64,000 nucleotides of DNA from Rhodopirellula bahusiensis (GTDB lineage: Bacteria > Planctomycetota > Planctomycetia > Pirellulales > Pirellulaceae): positions 1 through 64,000 of the forward strand of contig NZ_NIZW01000019.1 of the NCBI RefSeq assembly GCF_002727185.1, in the 5' to 3' direction. Numbering within the stretch: the stretch's first letter is position 1; the number at the start of each line of letters is the position of its first letter. The notes beneath the pieces were generated by a model. That model did no database searches and was not told where the DNA came from. It was given only the letters and a program-made list of their open reading frames with translations. Of the stretch, positions 1-8,621 are shown one piece after another. Both the position numbers and the translations under genes were made by a program.

Positions 1-65
1 TCGACCCGCCGCTTGTGGCCCAGGTCCAACGATTGAAACTCCTGCCGTACCCATTCGACCACCAT
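1..65 (-). CDS. IS4-family transposase, N-terminal fragment (runs off the left edge)
   Basis: Reading leftward from the ATG at 65-63, the frame stays open to the window edge and gives 21 residues. They include W-V-R-Q-E-F and S-L-D-L-G-H-K-R-R. This matches the start of the Tn5/IS4-type transposase DNA-binding domain, whose consensus is roughly W-A-x-x-E-F-x-x-x-D-L-G-D-x-R. The rest of the enzyme, including the DDE catalytic domain, would lie left of the window. The call rests on one short motif plus an IS-end-like sequence at 138-156. I cannot tell whether the element is intact. Confidence 0.6.
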   Translation of the reverse strand, partial: MVVEWVRQEFQSLDLGHKRRV

Positions 66-156
66 CCGTGCAACCTCCGTGCGATGAAAATCCAATTCGG
101 AAAATCTTCGCACGGACGCGGCAAAAGGCAAGGAAAAGTTGTGGGGTATAAAAAGG
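66..156. mobile_element. Terminal segment of an IS4-family (IS50-like) element
   Basis: This is the stretch between the transposase start and the apparent IS end. Read on the minus strand, the outer end is CCTTTTTATACCCCACAAC (138-156). It resembles the Tn5/IS50 outer end (CTGACTCTTATACACAAGT) in its TTATAC-CACAA core. Just beyond it, at 155-171, is the right part of a REP-like palindrome that occurs complete at 1828-1850 and near 1868-1887. That places the insertion inside a palindrome copy. The other end and any target duplication are outside the window. Confidence 0.5.
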
Positions 157-171
157 CTTCCAAGCCCGGCG
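155..171. repeat. Truncated REP-like palindrome
   Basis: GGCTTCCAAGCCCGGCG is the right three-quarters of the palindrome found complete around 1828-1850. The expected left arm (CGCCGG) is replaced by the A-rich IS end. Confidence 0.6.
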
Positions 172-190
172 ATATCTGCCTCGATGCTCT

Positions 191-1714
191 CTACAACCGA
201 GCCGGATTGACCGGAACCGTCGGGATCTCACCCGACGCTTTGGCTCGCAGCAACGGACGCAATCGCCGGATGACGGCAAGGGCCCGCTCATCCGAATCCT
301 CGGCCAGGTTCTCGAATTCGTTCGGATCGCTTTGGTGGTCGTACAGCTCGACCCCGTGCCGGCCTTCAGCCCACTCGGTGTATCGGTAGCGATGCGTGCG
401 AATGCTGCATCCCATCACTTGCTCGGGCAATCGATCGTCCGCGGGACGCAAGACCTGCGTGATCGCCGTGCCGTTCCACTGGGCGACCGGATCGTTCAGC
501 AAAGGTTTCAAGCTGCGACCGGCCAATCCGCTCGGTGACTCAATCCCCGCCAAATCGGTGAGCGTCGGGTAGATGTCCACGAACTCGACAATCCGATTGC
601 AGGACCCGTGTCCCGTTTGCGATGGATCGCGAATGATCAGCGGTGATTGGGCTCCTTCTTCGAACAGCGTTCGCTTCTGCCAGACTCCGTTGTGTTCCCC
701 AAGGTGGTAACCGTGATCGCTCCAGAAAACCACGATTGTGTTGTCGGCCAGTTCCAAATCCTCGAGAGCCGCGAGCAAGCGTCCGACTTGAGCGTCGACA
801 AACGAAACGCACGCGTAGTAAGCCTGGGTCGCTTTTAACAGCGTTGGTTCATCGAGGCCATAGTTGGGAACCGGACAATTGTGAGCGAACGCCGCCGTGG
901 GAATGTCTTCGCGATCACCAGCGGGAGCGTACGGCAATCGCAATGACTCCAGCGGGTACATGTCGAAGTACTTTTTCGGTGCGACATAGGGCGTGTGTGG
1001 TCGAAAGAAACCGACACCCAAGAAGAATGGTTCGTCTTTCTTTTCTCGCATGATGCGGATAGCTTCCGTCGCGATCATGCCATCGGTCTGTTCTTTGTCT
1101 TCGCCATCAGCCGCAAACCAACTGAGTGCACCACTGATCTTCCGGTGCGGTTCGGCATTGAAGATGAGGTGTTCTTCGTCCTTGTCACGCCCCTTCGGAT
1201 TGACCGTTTGGTTCCACGATGGCGGGTCATCAAAGCCGTCCGTTCCGATCGAGGCCGGCACGTTGTAGTGATAGATCTTGCCGACTCGAGCGGCGAAGTA
1301 ACCGGCCTGCTGGAATGCTTGCGACAACGTGACGACGTTCGGAACTTCATCGCGAAAATGTCGGTCGAGGTCGTAGACTTTGATTTGATCGGGACGCAGT
1401 CCGGTCATCACCGACGCTCGCGTGGGATTGCAAAGCGGCAGTTGGTTGTACGCTCGGCGGAAACAGGTTCCCATCGCCGCCAATCGGTCGATGTTGGGTG
1501 TCTTGGCTACCACATCGCCGTAGCAACCCAGCGTCGATGCCAAGTCGTCGACGGCGATGAACAGCACGTTGGGTTGGGAAGGCTTCGCCTGAGGTTCTGC
1601 GTTGGCCGAAGTTGCGTGTATGGCAATGCATAGGAAGAGTGTTGCGAGCATCCACACGCGGTTGCTGCGTTGGGTGTGGATGGAATGAAATGAGAAGGTG
1701 GGGGCCAGGTGCAT
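191..1714 (-). CDS. Sulfatase, iduronate-2-sulfatase-like
   Basis: A 507-residue exported sulfatase expected to hydrolyse sulfate esters of polysaccharides in the periplasm. A hydrophobic export segment spans about residues 21-38. The metal-binding motif AVDDLAS is at 54-60. The formylglycine motif C-N-P-T-R is at 95-99, where Cys95 would be oxidised to the catalytic aldehyde. Downstream GKIYHY and [11 protein letters not shown] match the iduronate-2-sulfatase subgroup. I start at the ATG at 1714 because everything upstream in frame is only translated tandem repeat; the ATG at 1651 is an alternative. A second sulfatase lies directly upstream on the same strand. The substrate cannot be read from the sequence. 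Confidence 0.9.
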   Translation of the reverse strand: MHLAPTFSFHSIHTQRSNRVWMLATLFLCIAIHATSANAEPQAKPSQPNVLFIAVDDLASTLGCYGDVVAKTPNIDRLAAMGTCFRRAYNQLPLCNPTRASVMTGLRPDQIKVYDLDRHFRDEVPNVVTLSQAFQQAGYFAARVGKIYHYNVPASIGTDGFDDPPSWNQTVNPKGRDKDEEHLIFNAEPHRKISGALSWFAADGEDKEQTDGMIATEAIRIMREKKDEPFFLGVGFFRPHTPYVAPKKYFDMYPLESLRLPYAPAGDREDIPTAAFAHNCPVPNYGLDEPTLLKATQAYYACVSFVDAQVGRLLAALEDLELADNTIVVFWSDHGYHLGEHNGVWQKRTLFEEGAQSPLIIRDPSQTGHGSCNRIVEFVDIYPTLTDLAGIESPSGLAGRSLKPLLNDPVAQWNGTAITQVLRPADDRLPEQVMGCSIRTHRYRYTEWAEGRHGVELYDHQSDPNEFENLAEDSDERALAVIRRLRPLLRAKASGEIPTVPVNPARL

Positions 1715-1826
1715 GGGGAGTGGGGGAGTGGGGGAGTGGGGGAGTGGGGGAGTGGGAGAGTGGGAGAGTGGGAGAGTGGGAGAGTGGGAGAGTGGGAGAG
1801 TGGGAGAGTGGGAGAGTGGGAGAGTG
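1715..1826. repeat. 8-bp tandem repeat, 14 copies
   Basis: Five copies of GGGGAGTG (1715-1754) are followed by nine copies of GGAGAGTG (1755-1826) without interruption. The array abuts the chosen start codon of the sulfatase at 1714 and takes the place of a ribosome-binding site. All three minus-strand frames stay open across it, so copy-number change would shift the frame of any translation that began upstream. Confidence 0.97.
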
Positions 1827-1827
1827 T

Positions 1828-1888
1828 ACGCCGGGCTTCCAAGCCCGGCGCGAGCGAGAACAGTACGCTGGGCTTCCAAGCCCGGCGA
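1828..1888. repeat. Pair of REP-like palindromes
   Basis: Two copies of a palindrome with the core GGGCTTCCAAGCCCGGCG lie about 39 bp apart in the gap between the two sulfatases. The first copy is fully symmetrical. The second has one mismatch (T for C) in the left arm. A third, truncated copy lies at 155-171. Confidence 0.85.
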
Positions 1889-1917
1889 AAACAGACGTCA
1901 ACTCCGCGCTCTTGCGT

Positions 1918-3684
1918 TCATCGACGCGGAGACACTTCGCTCGGCTCGATGCGTGTGAATTCCACAAAGTATGCCCCGCGAATTTTCTGACTGGCCGCGT
2001 CACGCAACCAGGTCTGCAGTCGATGCGGACCAGCGGCGAGGTCGATCTCGAAGGTGACGGATGAATCTTCCGGCTTCAGCGTTTGGGTTTGCTCGATCGA
2101 ACCCACGCGAAGGCGAGCCTGGTCGGCTTGGATGGGAGCCAACGCGTCATCGGGGAATCGTCGTAGCTCAATGCTGTATCGCCCCGCTTCCGCGACTTCA
2201 ATTTCCCAGAAACCGTTGATCAGCAGATCGTTGTCCGGCAATTGAGACGGTTTCCAAATCACTCTCCCTTCGGTCGGATGCCAGTCTCGGACCGTGATCA
2301 GTGTGGGCGTGGTGTCCTTGCCGACGATGAACCGAACCACGTCCTTGCGGCTTCCGTGAACGTCCTCAAAGTAGGCGTCATACGCAGCACGCAGTTCACG
2401 CACCACCTCAGGATGCTCGGCGGCGATGTTCTTGAATTGCCCGGGATCGTTTCGAATGTCGTACAGTTCGTCGCGAACCAATCGCCATTGGTCTGTCAGC
2501 ACGGCAAAAGGTGGCTGTGCCCTGCCCTGCGTCTTCGTTGCCGAGACGACGTTGTCCGATTGACGTTCAATGATCAGGGTTCGTTCAGGCAACTGCCTGG
2601 AGGAGCCACCGAACAGTCCTGCCATCGAATTCCCGTCGAAGGAAACATCGCTTGGTCGCTTCAGGTCACAAAGATCGATCAGGGTCGGCAACCAGTCACG
2701 ATGGCAAGTCAATTGGTGGACTCGGCGATTGCCGTCCCACTTTGCAGGCCAGCTTGCGAAACAGGGAACACGGTGCCCGCCTTCGTAGACCGAGCCCTTC
2801 TTACCTCGCATGCCCGCGTTGAATCCGTCCTTGCGATTTTGTTCGCTGGCTCCTTGCGCCGTTCCATTGTCGCTCATGAAAACCAGCAACGTGTTGTCGC
2901 GCAGGTTGTCTTGTTCGAGCTTCTTCAACAGTCGGCCAAGGTTCTCGTCAAAATTTTGAATCATCCCATAGAACGCGGCACGCTTGGGGTCGATGCCCTG
3001 TTGCTCGAATGGATCAGAATAACGATCTGCCACCAGGTACGGACTGTGCATCGCATTGGTGGGAAGGTAAATGAAGAATGGTTGTTCGGAATCCTGCTGG
3101 ATGAAGTCCATCACTTCCTTGAACCAGATGTCGGTGCAGTACCCGTCGAACGATTCTGGCGTTCCATTTCGGTAATACGTGTCGTCGAAGTAATCATTGC
3201 CGGTCGGGTTTCCGATCTCGTCTGCGCCGCCCGCCATGTGACGAACCACGGTTTCAAAACCTCGTTCGCGAGGTGCAAATGGTGGTGGGTCACCCAGATG
3301 CCACTTGCCGAACAGGCCGGTCCGATATCCCGAGTCGCGAAAAATTTCGGCCATGGTTGTTTCGTCGGGATTGAGCAACTGGCGGCCTTCGGTGACCGCC
3401 CACGCACCCACTCGCGTGCAGTAGCGGCCCGTAATCAATGCGGCTCGAGAGGGCGTGCAAACCGGATCGACATGGAAGTTTTCCAGTCGCACGCTTTGCG
3501 TCGCGAGCCGATCCAGATTGGGTGTGTTGAGCCAAGGGTTGCCGTGGCATGACATGTCGCCGTAACCCTGGTCATCGGTCACAACCAAGATCACGTTGGG
3601 GCGAGACTCTTTCGCGGTTTGAGCCCATGCAGGAGAGCAAGTTGTCAGGCAGGCGGCGAGGAGGATCCAGATTCGATGGTGCAT
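1918..3684 (-). CDS. Arylsulfatase (formylglycine-dependent)
   Basis: A 588-residue secreted sulfatase. A signal peptide covers about residues 1-21 (MHHRIWILLAAC to A-W-A-Q). It is followed by the metal-binding VVTDDQGYGD (about 34-43) and the formylglycine motif C-T-P-S-R at 76-80 in the classical TGRY context. GKWHLG and FMSDNG are further active-site landmarks. The last ~120 residues form an extra domain typical of planctomycete sulfatases. I use the ATG at 3684, which gives a clean signal peptide; the in-frame start at 3780 only adds residues with no family resemblance. It is probably co-expressed with the sulfatase at 191-1714, with which it shares a repeat-filled intergenic gap. Confidence 0.93.
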   Translation of the reverse strand: MHHRIWILLAACLTTCSPAWAQTAKESRPNVILVVTDDQGYGDMSCHGNPWLNTPNLDRLATQSVRLENFHVDPVCTPSRAALITGRYCTRVGAWAVTEGRQLLNPDETTMAEIFRDSGYRTGLFGKWHLGDPPPFAPRERGFETVVRHMAGGADEIGNPTGNDYFDDTYYRNGTPESFDGYCTDIWFKEVMDFIQQDSEQPFFIYLPTNAMHSPYLVADRYSDPFEQQGIDPKRAAFYGMIQNFDENLGRLLKKLEQDNLRDNTLLVFMSDNGTAQGASEQNRKDGFNAGMRGKKGSVYEGGHRVPCFASWPAKWDGNRRVHQLTCHRDWLPTLIDLCDLKRPSDVSFDGNSMAGLFGGSSRQLPERTLIIERQSDNVVSATKTQGRAQPPFAVLTDQWRLVRDELYDIRNDPGQFKNIAAEHPEVVRELRAAYDAYFEDVHGSRKDVVRFIVGKDTTPTLITVRDWHPTEGRVIWKPSQLPDNDLLINGFWEIEVAEAGRYSIELRRFPDDALAPIQADQARLRVGSIEQTQTLKPEDSSVTFEIDLAAGPHRLQTWLRDAASQKIRGAYFVEFTRIEPSEVSPRR

Positions 3685-4005
3685 GGAGTGGCTGATGATC
3701 GGAATGGTGTGGGGACAATTGCAATCGAGGTCAACCATCGTATTCCCCGAGGCGGACTTGTCGTTTGAACGTGATGCCAAAGTGACGCTGGAATCGCGAA
3801 AGTGGTTTGCTCGTCTGACCGATCGTGTGTGTGGGACAGAACTTACGAAGCGTCGGATGGGGCCAGTTTTTCAGTGGCCTTTTCGTCGGTTGAACGGGGC
3901 TCCATAGAGCATCAGGTGTCAGCATGGGTTACCCTGGTTGGGTTCGGTTGACCTCCCAAACTCAAACCCGATGCGTCTGGCAGGACGCGAAGGATTCATT
4001 CACCC
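3685..4005. other. Divergent intergenic region
   Basis: Separates the leftward sulfatase from the rightward PSCyt1 gene and must contain both promoters. I see no gene, hairpin or recognisable operator in it. The short open frames here have no family resemblance. Confidence 0.6.
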
Positions 4006-4020
4006 GTGGCCCACAATTAC

Positions 4021-6852
4021 ATGCGAGTTCGCATTCTGACGACCATCAGGAAACCGCTGCCGCTGTTGTTGCTGACGATCTTGTTGGGTGGCCACGTGTT
4101 TGCCGATGACATCGCAGAATCGTCCCGTGTGTCGGAATCCGAAGCGTTGTTCGTTCGCCGGGTGGCACCGCTGCTTCGCGAAAAGTGTTTGGGGTGTCAC
4201 GGGCAGGACCCGGAGTTGATCGAAGGCTCGTTGGACCTGCGATCGTTTGCTGGGTTGAAAGCTGGCGGCGACAGCGGGGAAGCCGCGGTTGTTCCTGGTA
4301 AGCCGGAACACAGCCCTTTGTATCTGGCCTCGACCCGAAGCAGCGGTGATTGGTCGGAGATGCCACCCAAGGAAGCCGAGCAACTTTCAGAGCAGCAACT
4401 GGAATGGCTGCGAGACTGGATTGCGTCCGGTGCGGTTTGGCCGGACGAGGATCGCGTGGCCGAGATCCAAGCGGCCTATGAAAGCGAATGGTCCGCCGAA
4501 GATGGCATCGCCGTCGCAACCTCCGGTGGGCTCGATGAACATTGGACGAACCGGAAATATGACCCAGCCGGATTGTGGGCCTATCAACCGGTGCAGAAAC
4601 CTGAAGTAACCACGGATCGAAATCCGATCGATGTCTTGATCGAAGACGGCTTGGCTGACGGGACCGACCTGGCACCGCGTGCCGATCGTCGAACCCTCAT
4701 TCGCCGAGCCACCTATGACTTGACCGGATTGCCGCCGACGCCTTCGGAGGTGGAACGTTTTCTCCAAGACCCGGCTGACGACCATGAGGCATTTGAAAAG
4801 TTGGTCGAGCGATTGCTGCATTCACCTCACTACGGCGAGCGGATGGCTCAGCATTGGTTGGATGTCGTGCGCTACGCCGACTCCTCCGGATTCGCGAATG
4901 ATTTCGAACGAGGGAACGCGTGGCGGTATCGCGACTACGTCATCCGCTCCTTCAACGAAGACAAGCCGTACGACCAATTCATCCGAGAACAGATCGCGGG
5001 CGACGAGATCGATCCCAACGATCCCGAGTGTTTGATCGCCACCGGTTTTTTGCGGATGGGTCCATGGGAGTTGACTTCGATGGAGGTCGCCAAGGTGGCT
5101 CGTCAACGATTCCTCGACGACGTGACCAACAGCGTCGGTGAAACGTTCTTGGGGCATTCCTTGCAGTGCGCCCGCTGTCACGATCACAAGTTCGACCCAA
5201 TTCCCACGCGGGATTATTATTCCGTCCAAGCTGTTTTTGCGACGACACAGCTCGCCGAACGAAAGGCTGATTTCTTAGGCGGCGAGAACCGGGCTGGCTT
5301 TGATGAGAAACGCTATCTCGATCGCTCGAAGCAGATTCACGTGCGGACGCTTGAGGAAATCGAACAAGTGCTCTTGGACAACTCGCAAATTTGGTTTCAG
5401 GAAAACGGCAAGGACCCGGCTGCATGGAACGAGGAACTGAAACGTTTGCGATCCAAGGGGAAAGTGAAATCGCTGTTCACATCCGCTCGCAATGCGATGC
5501 AAGCGGAGGGAGTTCCTGAGAGCGACTACCCGCCCAAGTTGGTCGGGTTCACGCCGGAGCAATTTGGGAAGGAACGCGTCGCACGAAAGGGACTGCAACG
5601 TTTGCGTTGGGAACAAGATCGCTACCAGCCGTATGCTTTGGCTGTCTACAGCGGACGAACCGTTTCGCGAACTTCGGTCATGAGTCCGATTCGAATGCCA
5701 AAGGATCGGTGGACGAAGGGAGAGCTGGAATCCAGCGTGATCTTGACTGGCGGTGATCCCTTTTCGGCCGGCGAAGCGGTTTCGCCAGGCGTGCTGAGCG
5801 TGATTGAGAACCAAGTCTCGGCGGAGATTCCGGTTGCCATCGAAGGACGCCGCGTCGCATTCGCGAATTGGGTGGCGGCATCCGAAAACCCTTTGACGTC
5901 TCGCGTGATCGTCAATCGTTTGTGGCAATGGCATTTCGGAGACGCCATCGCGGGCAACGCCAACAACTTTGGCGCAACGGGAAAACCGCCGACGCATCCA
6001 GAGCTACTGGATTGGTTGGCGGCCACACTGGTGGAAGAGAACTGGTCGATCAAAGCGATGCATCGCCGGATCATGAACTCAGACGTGTATTGTCGTTCCA
6101 GTTCCAACGTATCGACTCAGCCCTATCAAGGGTTCAAGCCGCGACGGCTGAGTGCCGAAGAATTGCGGGATTCGATGTTGGCCGTGACCGGAGAACTGAA
6201 CCCGGTGTTGGGCGGCATCCCATGTCGTCCCGAGGTCAATCAGGAGGTTGCTTTGCAGCCTCGGCAAGTCATGGGGACGTTCGCCGCCGCTTGGGTTCCC
6301 AATCCCAAACCCGAAGACCGGAATCGGCGATCCATTTATGTGTTGAAGCTTCGCGGATTGATTGACCCGTTCCTGGAGGTGTTCAATGTGCCGTCGCCCG
6401 ATTTCTCCTGTGAGCGACGTTCTGCATCGACGGTCACGCCCCAAGTCTTCAGCCTCTTCAATGGGCAAAGCACGCACTCTCGTGCTTTGGCGCTGGCGGA
6501 TCGGGTGCGTCGCGAAACGGAATCAGATGAGGACGCGATCACCCGGTGTTTTGAACTGGTGTTGTCTCGATCGCCTTCGAGCGAAGAAATGATTGAGATG
6601 CTGGAACACTGGTCTCGCGTGCAAGAGATTCTTCCGGAGTCGCCACCCGAATGTTCCCGGCCGCCTATGGAAGTGGTTCGCAAAGCGGTGGAAGAGAACA
6701 CGGGCGAGAAGTTTGAGTTTGTTGAACGCTTGCACGCCAATGTGGACTTTCAACCCGATTTGCAACCGGCCGATGTGGATCGCCACACGTGGGCGTTGGC
6801 GGACGTTTGTTTGGTGCTGCTGAACTGCAACGAGTTTGTCTATGTGTATTGA
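4021..6852 (+). CDS. PSCyt1/DUF1549/DUF1553 planctomycete cytochrome-like protein
   Basis: A 943-residue exported protein. A signal peptide covers about 1-28. A single c-type haem motif C-L-G-C-H is at 56-60, followed by the distal E-M-P-P-K segment of the planctomycete cytochrome-c domain. DUF1549 follows in the first half (A-D-R-R-T-L-I-R-R, then C-A-R-C-H-D-H-K-F-D-P near the middle). DUF1553 forms the C-terminal half (N-R-L-W-Q-W-H-F-G and the terminal L-L-N-C-N-E-F). The biochemical role of the family is not established; it usually sits beside a DUF1501 protein, as here (40-bp gap). A GTG at 4006 is an alternative start five codons upstream. Confidence 0.93.
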   Translation: MRVRILTTIRKPLPLLLLTILLGGHVFADDIAESSRVSESEALFVRRVAPLLREKCLGCHGQDPELIEGSLDLRSFAGLKAGGDSGEAAVVPGKPEHSPLYLASTRSSGDWSEMPPKEAEQLSEQQLEWLRDWIASGAVWPDEDRVAEIQAAYESEWSAEDGIAVATSGGLDEHWTNRKYDPAGLWAYQPVQKPEVTTDRNPIDVLIEDGLADGTDLAPRADRRTLIRRATYDLTGLPPTPSEVERFLQDPADDHEAFEKLVERLLHSPHYGERMAQHWLDVVRYADSSGFANDFERGNAWRYRDYVIRSFNEDKPYDQFIREQIAGDEIDPNDPECLIATGFLRMGPWELTSMEVAKVARQRFLDDVTNSVGETFLGHSLQCARCHDHKFDPIPTRDYYSVQAVFATTQLAERKADFLGGENRAGFDEKRYLDRSKQIHVRTLEEIEQVLLDNSQIWFQENGKDPAAWNEELKRLRSKGKVKSLFTSARNAMQAEGVPESDYPPKLVGFTPEQFGKERVARKGLQRLRWEQDRYQPYALAVYSGRTVSRTSVMSPIRMPKDRWTKGELESSVILTGGDPFSAGEAVSPGVLSVIENQVSAEIPVAIEGRRVAFANWVAASENPLTSRVIVNRLWQWHFGDAIAGNANNFGATGKPPTHPELLDWLAATLVEENWSIKAMHRRIMNSDVYCRSSSNVSTQPYQGFKPRRLSAEELRDSMLAVTGELNPVLGGIPCRPEVNQEVALQPRQVMGTFAAAWVPNPKPEDRNRRSIYVLKLRGLIDPFLEVFNVPSPDFSCERRSASTVTPQVFSLFNGQSTHSRALALADRVRRETESDEDAITRCFELVLSRSPSSEEMIEMLEHWSRVQEILPESPPECSRPPMEVVRKAVEENTGEKFEFVERLHANVDFQPDLQPADVDRHTWALADVCLVLLNCNEFVYVY

Positions 6853-6891
6853 TGTTATTCGGCGTGGTTCGTCCTTGATGAGGTGGATGTG

Positions 6892-8310
6892 ATGTTTGTG
6901 ATGCCACGACGCGAAAGTTTGTTTCGGATGGGAACGTCGCTGGGCGGAATTGCGCTGGCATCGATGTTGGCGGACGAAGCCTCCGCGGACGCCACACGCG
7001 ATCAGGACAGCCAAGCTGCACCGATGCAGCCGAAGCCCGGCCACGTTCCAGCCAAGGCGAAGAACTGCATTTTCTTGATGATGGAAGGTGGGCCGTCGCA
7101 CATCGACACGTTCGATCCCAAGCCCAAACTCAACCAGTTGCACTTGCAGGAGTTTGTTCGCCAAGGGCAACAGAAATCCGCAATGGAAAGCGGCAAACGT
7201 TACTTCGTTCAAAGCCCCTTTTCTTATTCGAGGCACGGCGAGAGCGGTGCGCCGATGGCGGACAACTGGTCGCATCTGCCAAAGGTCGCGGACGAGCTTT
7301 GTTTCTACCGTGGATGCCAAGTCGACAGTGTCAATCATCCCACCGCGATGTATCAAATGAACTGCGGCAATCGTTTCGGCGGCGATCCCGGCATCGGGGC
7401 TTGGGTGACTTATGGGCTGGGTTCTGAAAACCAGAGTCTGCCTGGGTTCATCGTGTTGCCAGAGGTTTCGTACCCACAAGGCGGAGCGGCGAATTGGAGC
7501 AATGGTTATCTGCCAGCGTTCTATCAAGGCACGCCTCTGCGAGCCAAAGGGTCACCCATTTTGGACCTGCAACCACCGGTTGGAGTCAGCCGAACGAGGC
7601 AGCGATTGAATCTGGACCTGCTTTCGCGGATGAATCAGCGACATGCTGCCAAGCATCCCGAGCATGATGAATTGTCTGCGCGTTTGGAGAGTTACGAGTT
7701 GGCGTTTCGGATGCAGACGGAAGTTCCCGAAGCAATGGACCTTTCCGGCGAGACGAAGGAAACGTTCGCTATGTATGGGATCGGGAACGATGCCACCGAT
7801 GCTTTTGGACGCAAGTGTTTGTTGGCTCGCAAGATGGTCGAGAAGGGGGTGCGATTCGTCCAGTTGTACAACGGAACCTGGGACAGCCATGATTACATCG
7901 AACGGGCTCACGGGAATTTGGTGCGAGGTGTCGACCAACCGATTGCAGCCTTGATTCAAGATTTGAAGCAACGCGGATTGCTCGAGAGCACCTTGGTCGT
8001 GTGGTGTGGCGAATTCGGACGCTCACCCGACAACGGCGTCCGCGGCGGGACCGCGTACGGACGCGATCACAACGCCAACGCGATGACGATTTGGATGGCC
8101 GGCGGAGGCGTCAACGCGGGGCACACGATCGGCGCAACCGATGAGACTGGGATGACGGCGGTCGAAGAGGTGCGGCCCGTTCGCGACTTCCATGTCACGT
8201 TGCTGCGGTTGTTGGGGCTCGATGACAACAAGCTGACGTACTATCACGCCGGCCGATTCAAGCAGCTCAGCCAGTTCGGCGGCAAGGTGATCGAGTCGTT
8301 GATTGCTTGA
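6892..8310 (+). CDS. DUF1501 protein (sulfatase-fold, exported)
   Basis: 472 residues. The N-terminus has paired arginines (P-R-R-E-S-L-F) before a hydrophobic stretch, resembling a twin-arginine export signal. Characteristic DUF1501 blocks are MMEGGPSHIDTFDPKP, the central CLLARKMVEKGVRFVQL and W-C-G-E-F-G-R-S-P. The family is related to alkaline-phosphatase/sulfatase-fold enzymes, but its substrate is unknown. It is the downstream partner of the PSCyt1 protein, so the two probably act together. I chose the ATG at 6892 because GAGG at about 6880-6883 sits 8 bases before it; GTG 6883 and ATG 6901 are alternatives. Confidence 0.92.
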   Translation: MFVMPRRESLFRMGTSLGGIALASMLADEASADATRDQDSQAAPMQPKPGHVPAKAKNCIFLMMEGGPSHIDTFDPKPKLNQLHLQEFVRQGQQKSAMESGKRYFVQSPFSYSRHGESGAPMADNWSHLPKVADELCFYRGCQVDSVNHPTAMYQMNCGNRFGGDPGIGAWVTYGLGSENQSLPGFIVLPEVSYPQGGAANWSNGYLPAFYQGTPLRAKGSPILDLQPPVGVSRTRQRLNLDLLSRMNQRHAAKHPEHDELSARLESYELAFRMQTEVPEAMDLSGETKETFAMYGIGNDATDAFGRKCLLARKMVEKGVRFVQLYNGTWDSHDYIERAHGNLVRGVDQPIAALIQDLKQRGLLESTLVVWCGEFGRSPDNGVRGGTAYGRDHNANAMTIWMAGGGVNAGHTIGATDETGMTAVEEVRPVRDFHVTLLRLLGLDDNKLTYYHAGRFKQLSQFGGKVIESLIA

Positions 8311-8621
8311 TAGGGCAGCGGAATGCGTGAAAGGAAGTCGCGGAAGGGCGAGAGCCCTCCGGTTTCTCACCGGGCGGCTTGCGCCGCACCGCTAAGTCTT
8401 TCGGTCCCGCGAAAATTCGCGTTATGCAACGCGAAACTGCTGTAGGCCAGGTTTCACCTGGCGATCGTTCTTGGTCGGTGAACGTTGTTCTCGCGAAAGC
8501 GGTTCGATGACGCCTCGCTTTGTTCCAAAGCATCGGCGTGGGTGCCATGTGAGACATGGCCTACGAGCATCGTGAACCGAATTCTTGGCGAATCCGGCTA
8601 CGGGGTAGGCTCGATGGCTGC
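8311..8621. other. Repeat-rich intergenic region between converging genes
   Basis: No gene is visible. The left part (about 8335-8400) has short GC-rich palindromic segments (gccctccggtttctcaccgg, gcggcttgcgccgc). The right part is the 163-bp interspersed element listed separately. The two flanking genes converge, so this is a shared 3' region. Confidence 0.6.
8442..8604. repeat. Interspersed intergenic element, copy A
   Basis: About 163 bp, matching a second copy at 29377-29534. They share the opening GTAGGCCAGGTT..ACCTGGC hairpin, a 33-bp identical core (8504-8536), the hairpin around GCCATGTG-GACATGGCCTAC, and the closing TTGGCGAATCCGGCTACGG. The outer GTAGGCC and inner GGCCTAC are inverted copies of each other, giving a two-hairpin architecture. 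There is no coding capacity. Confidence 0.85.
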
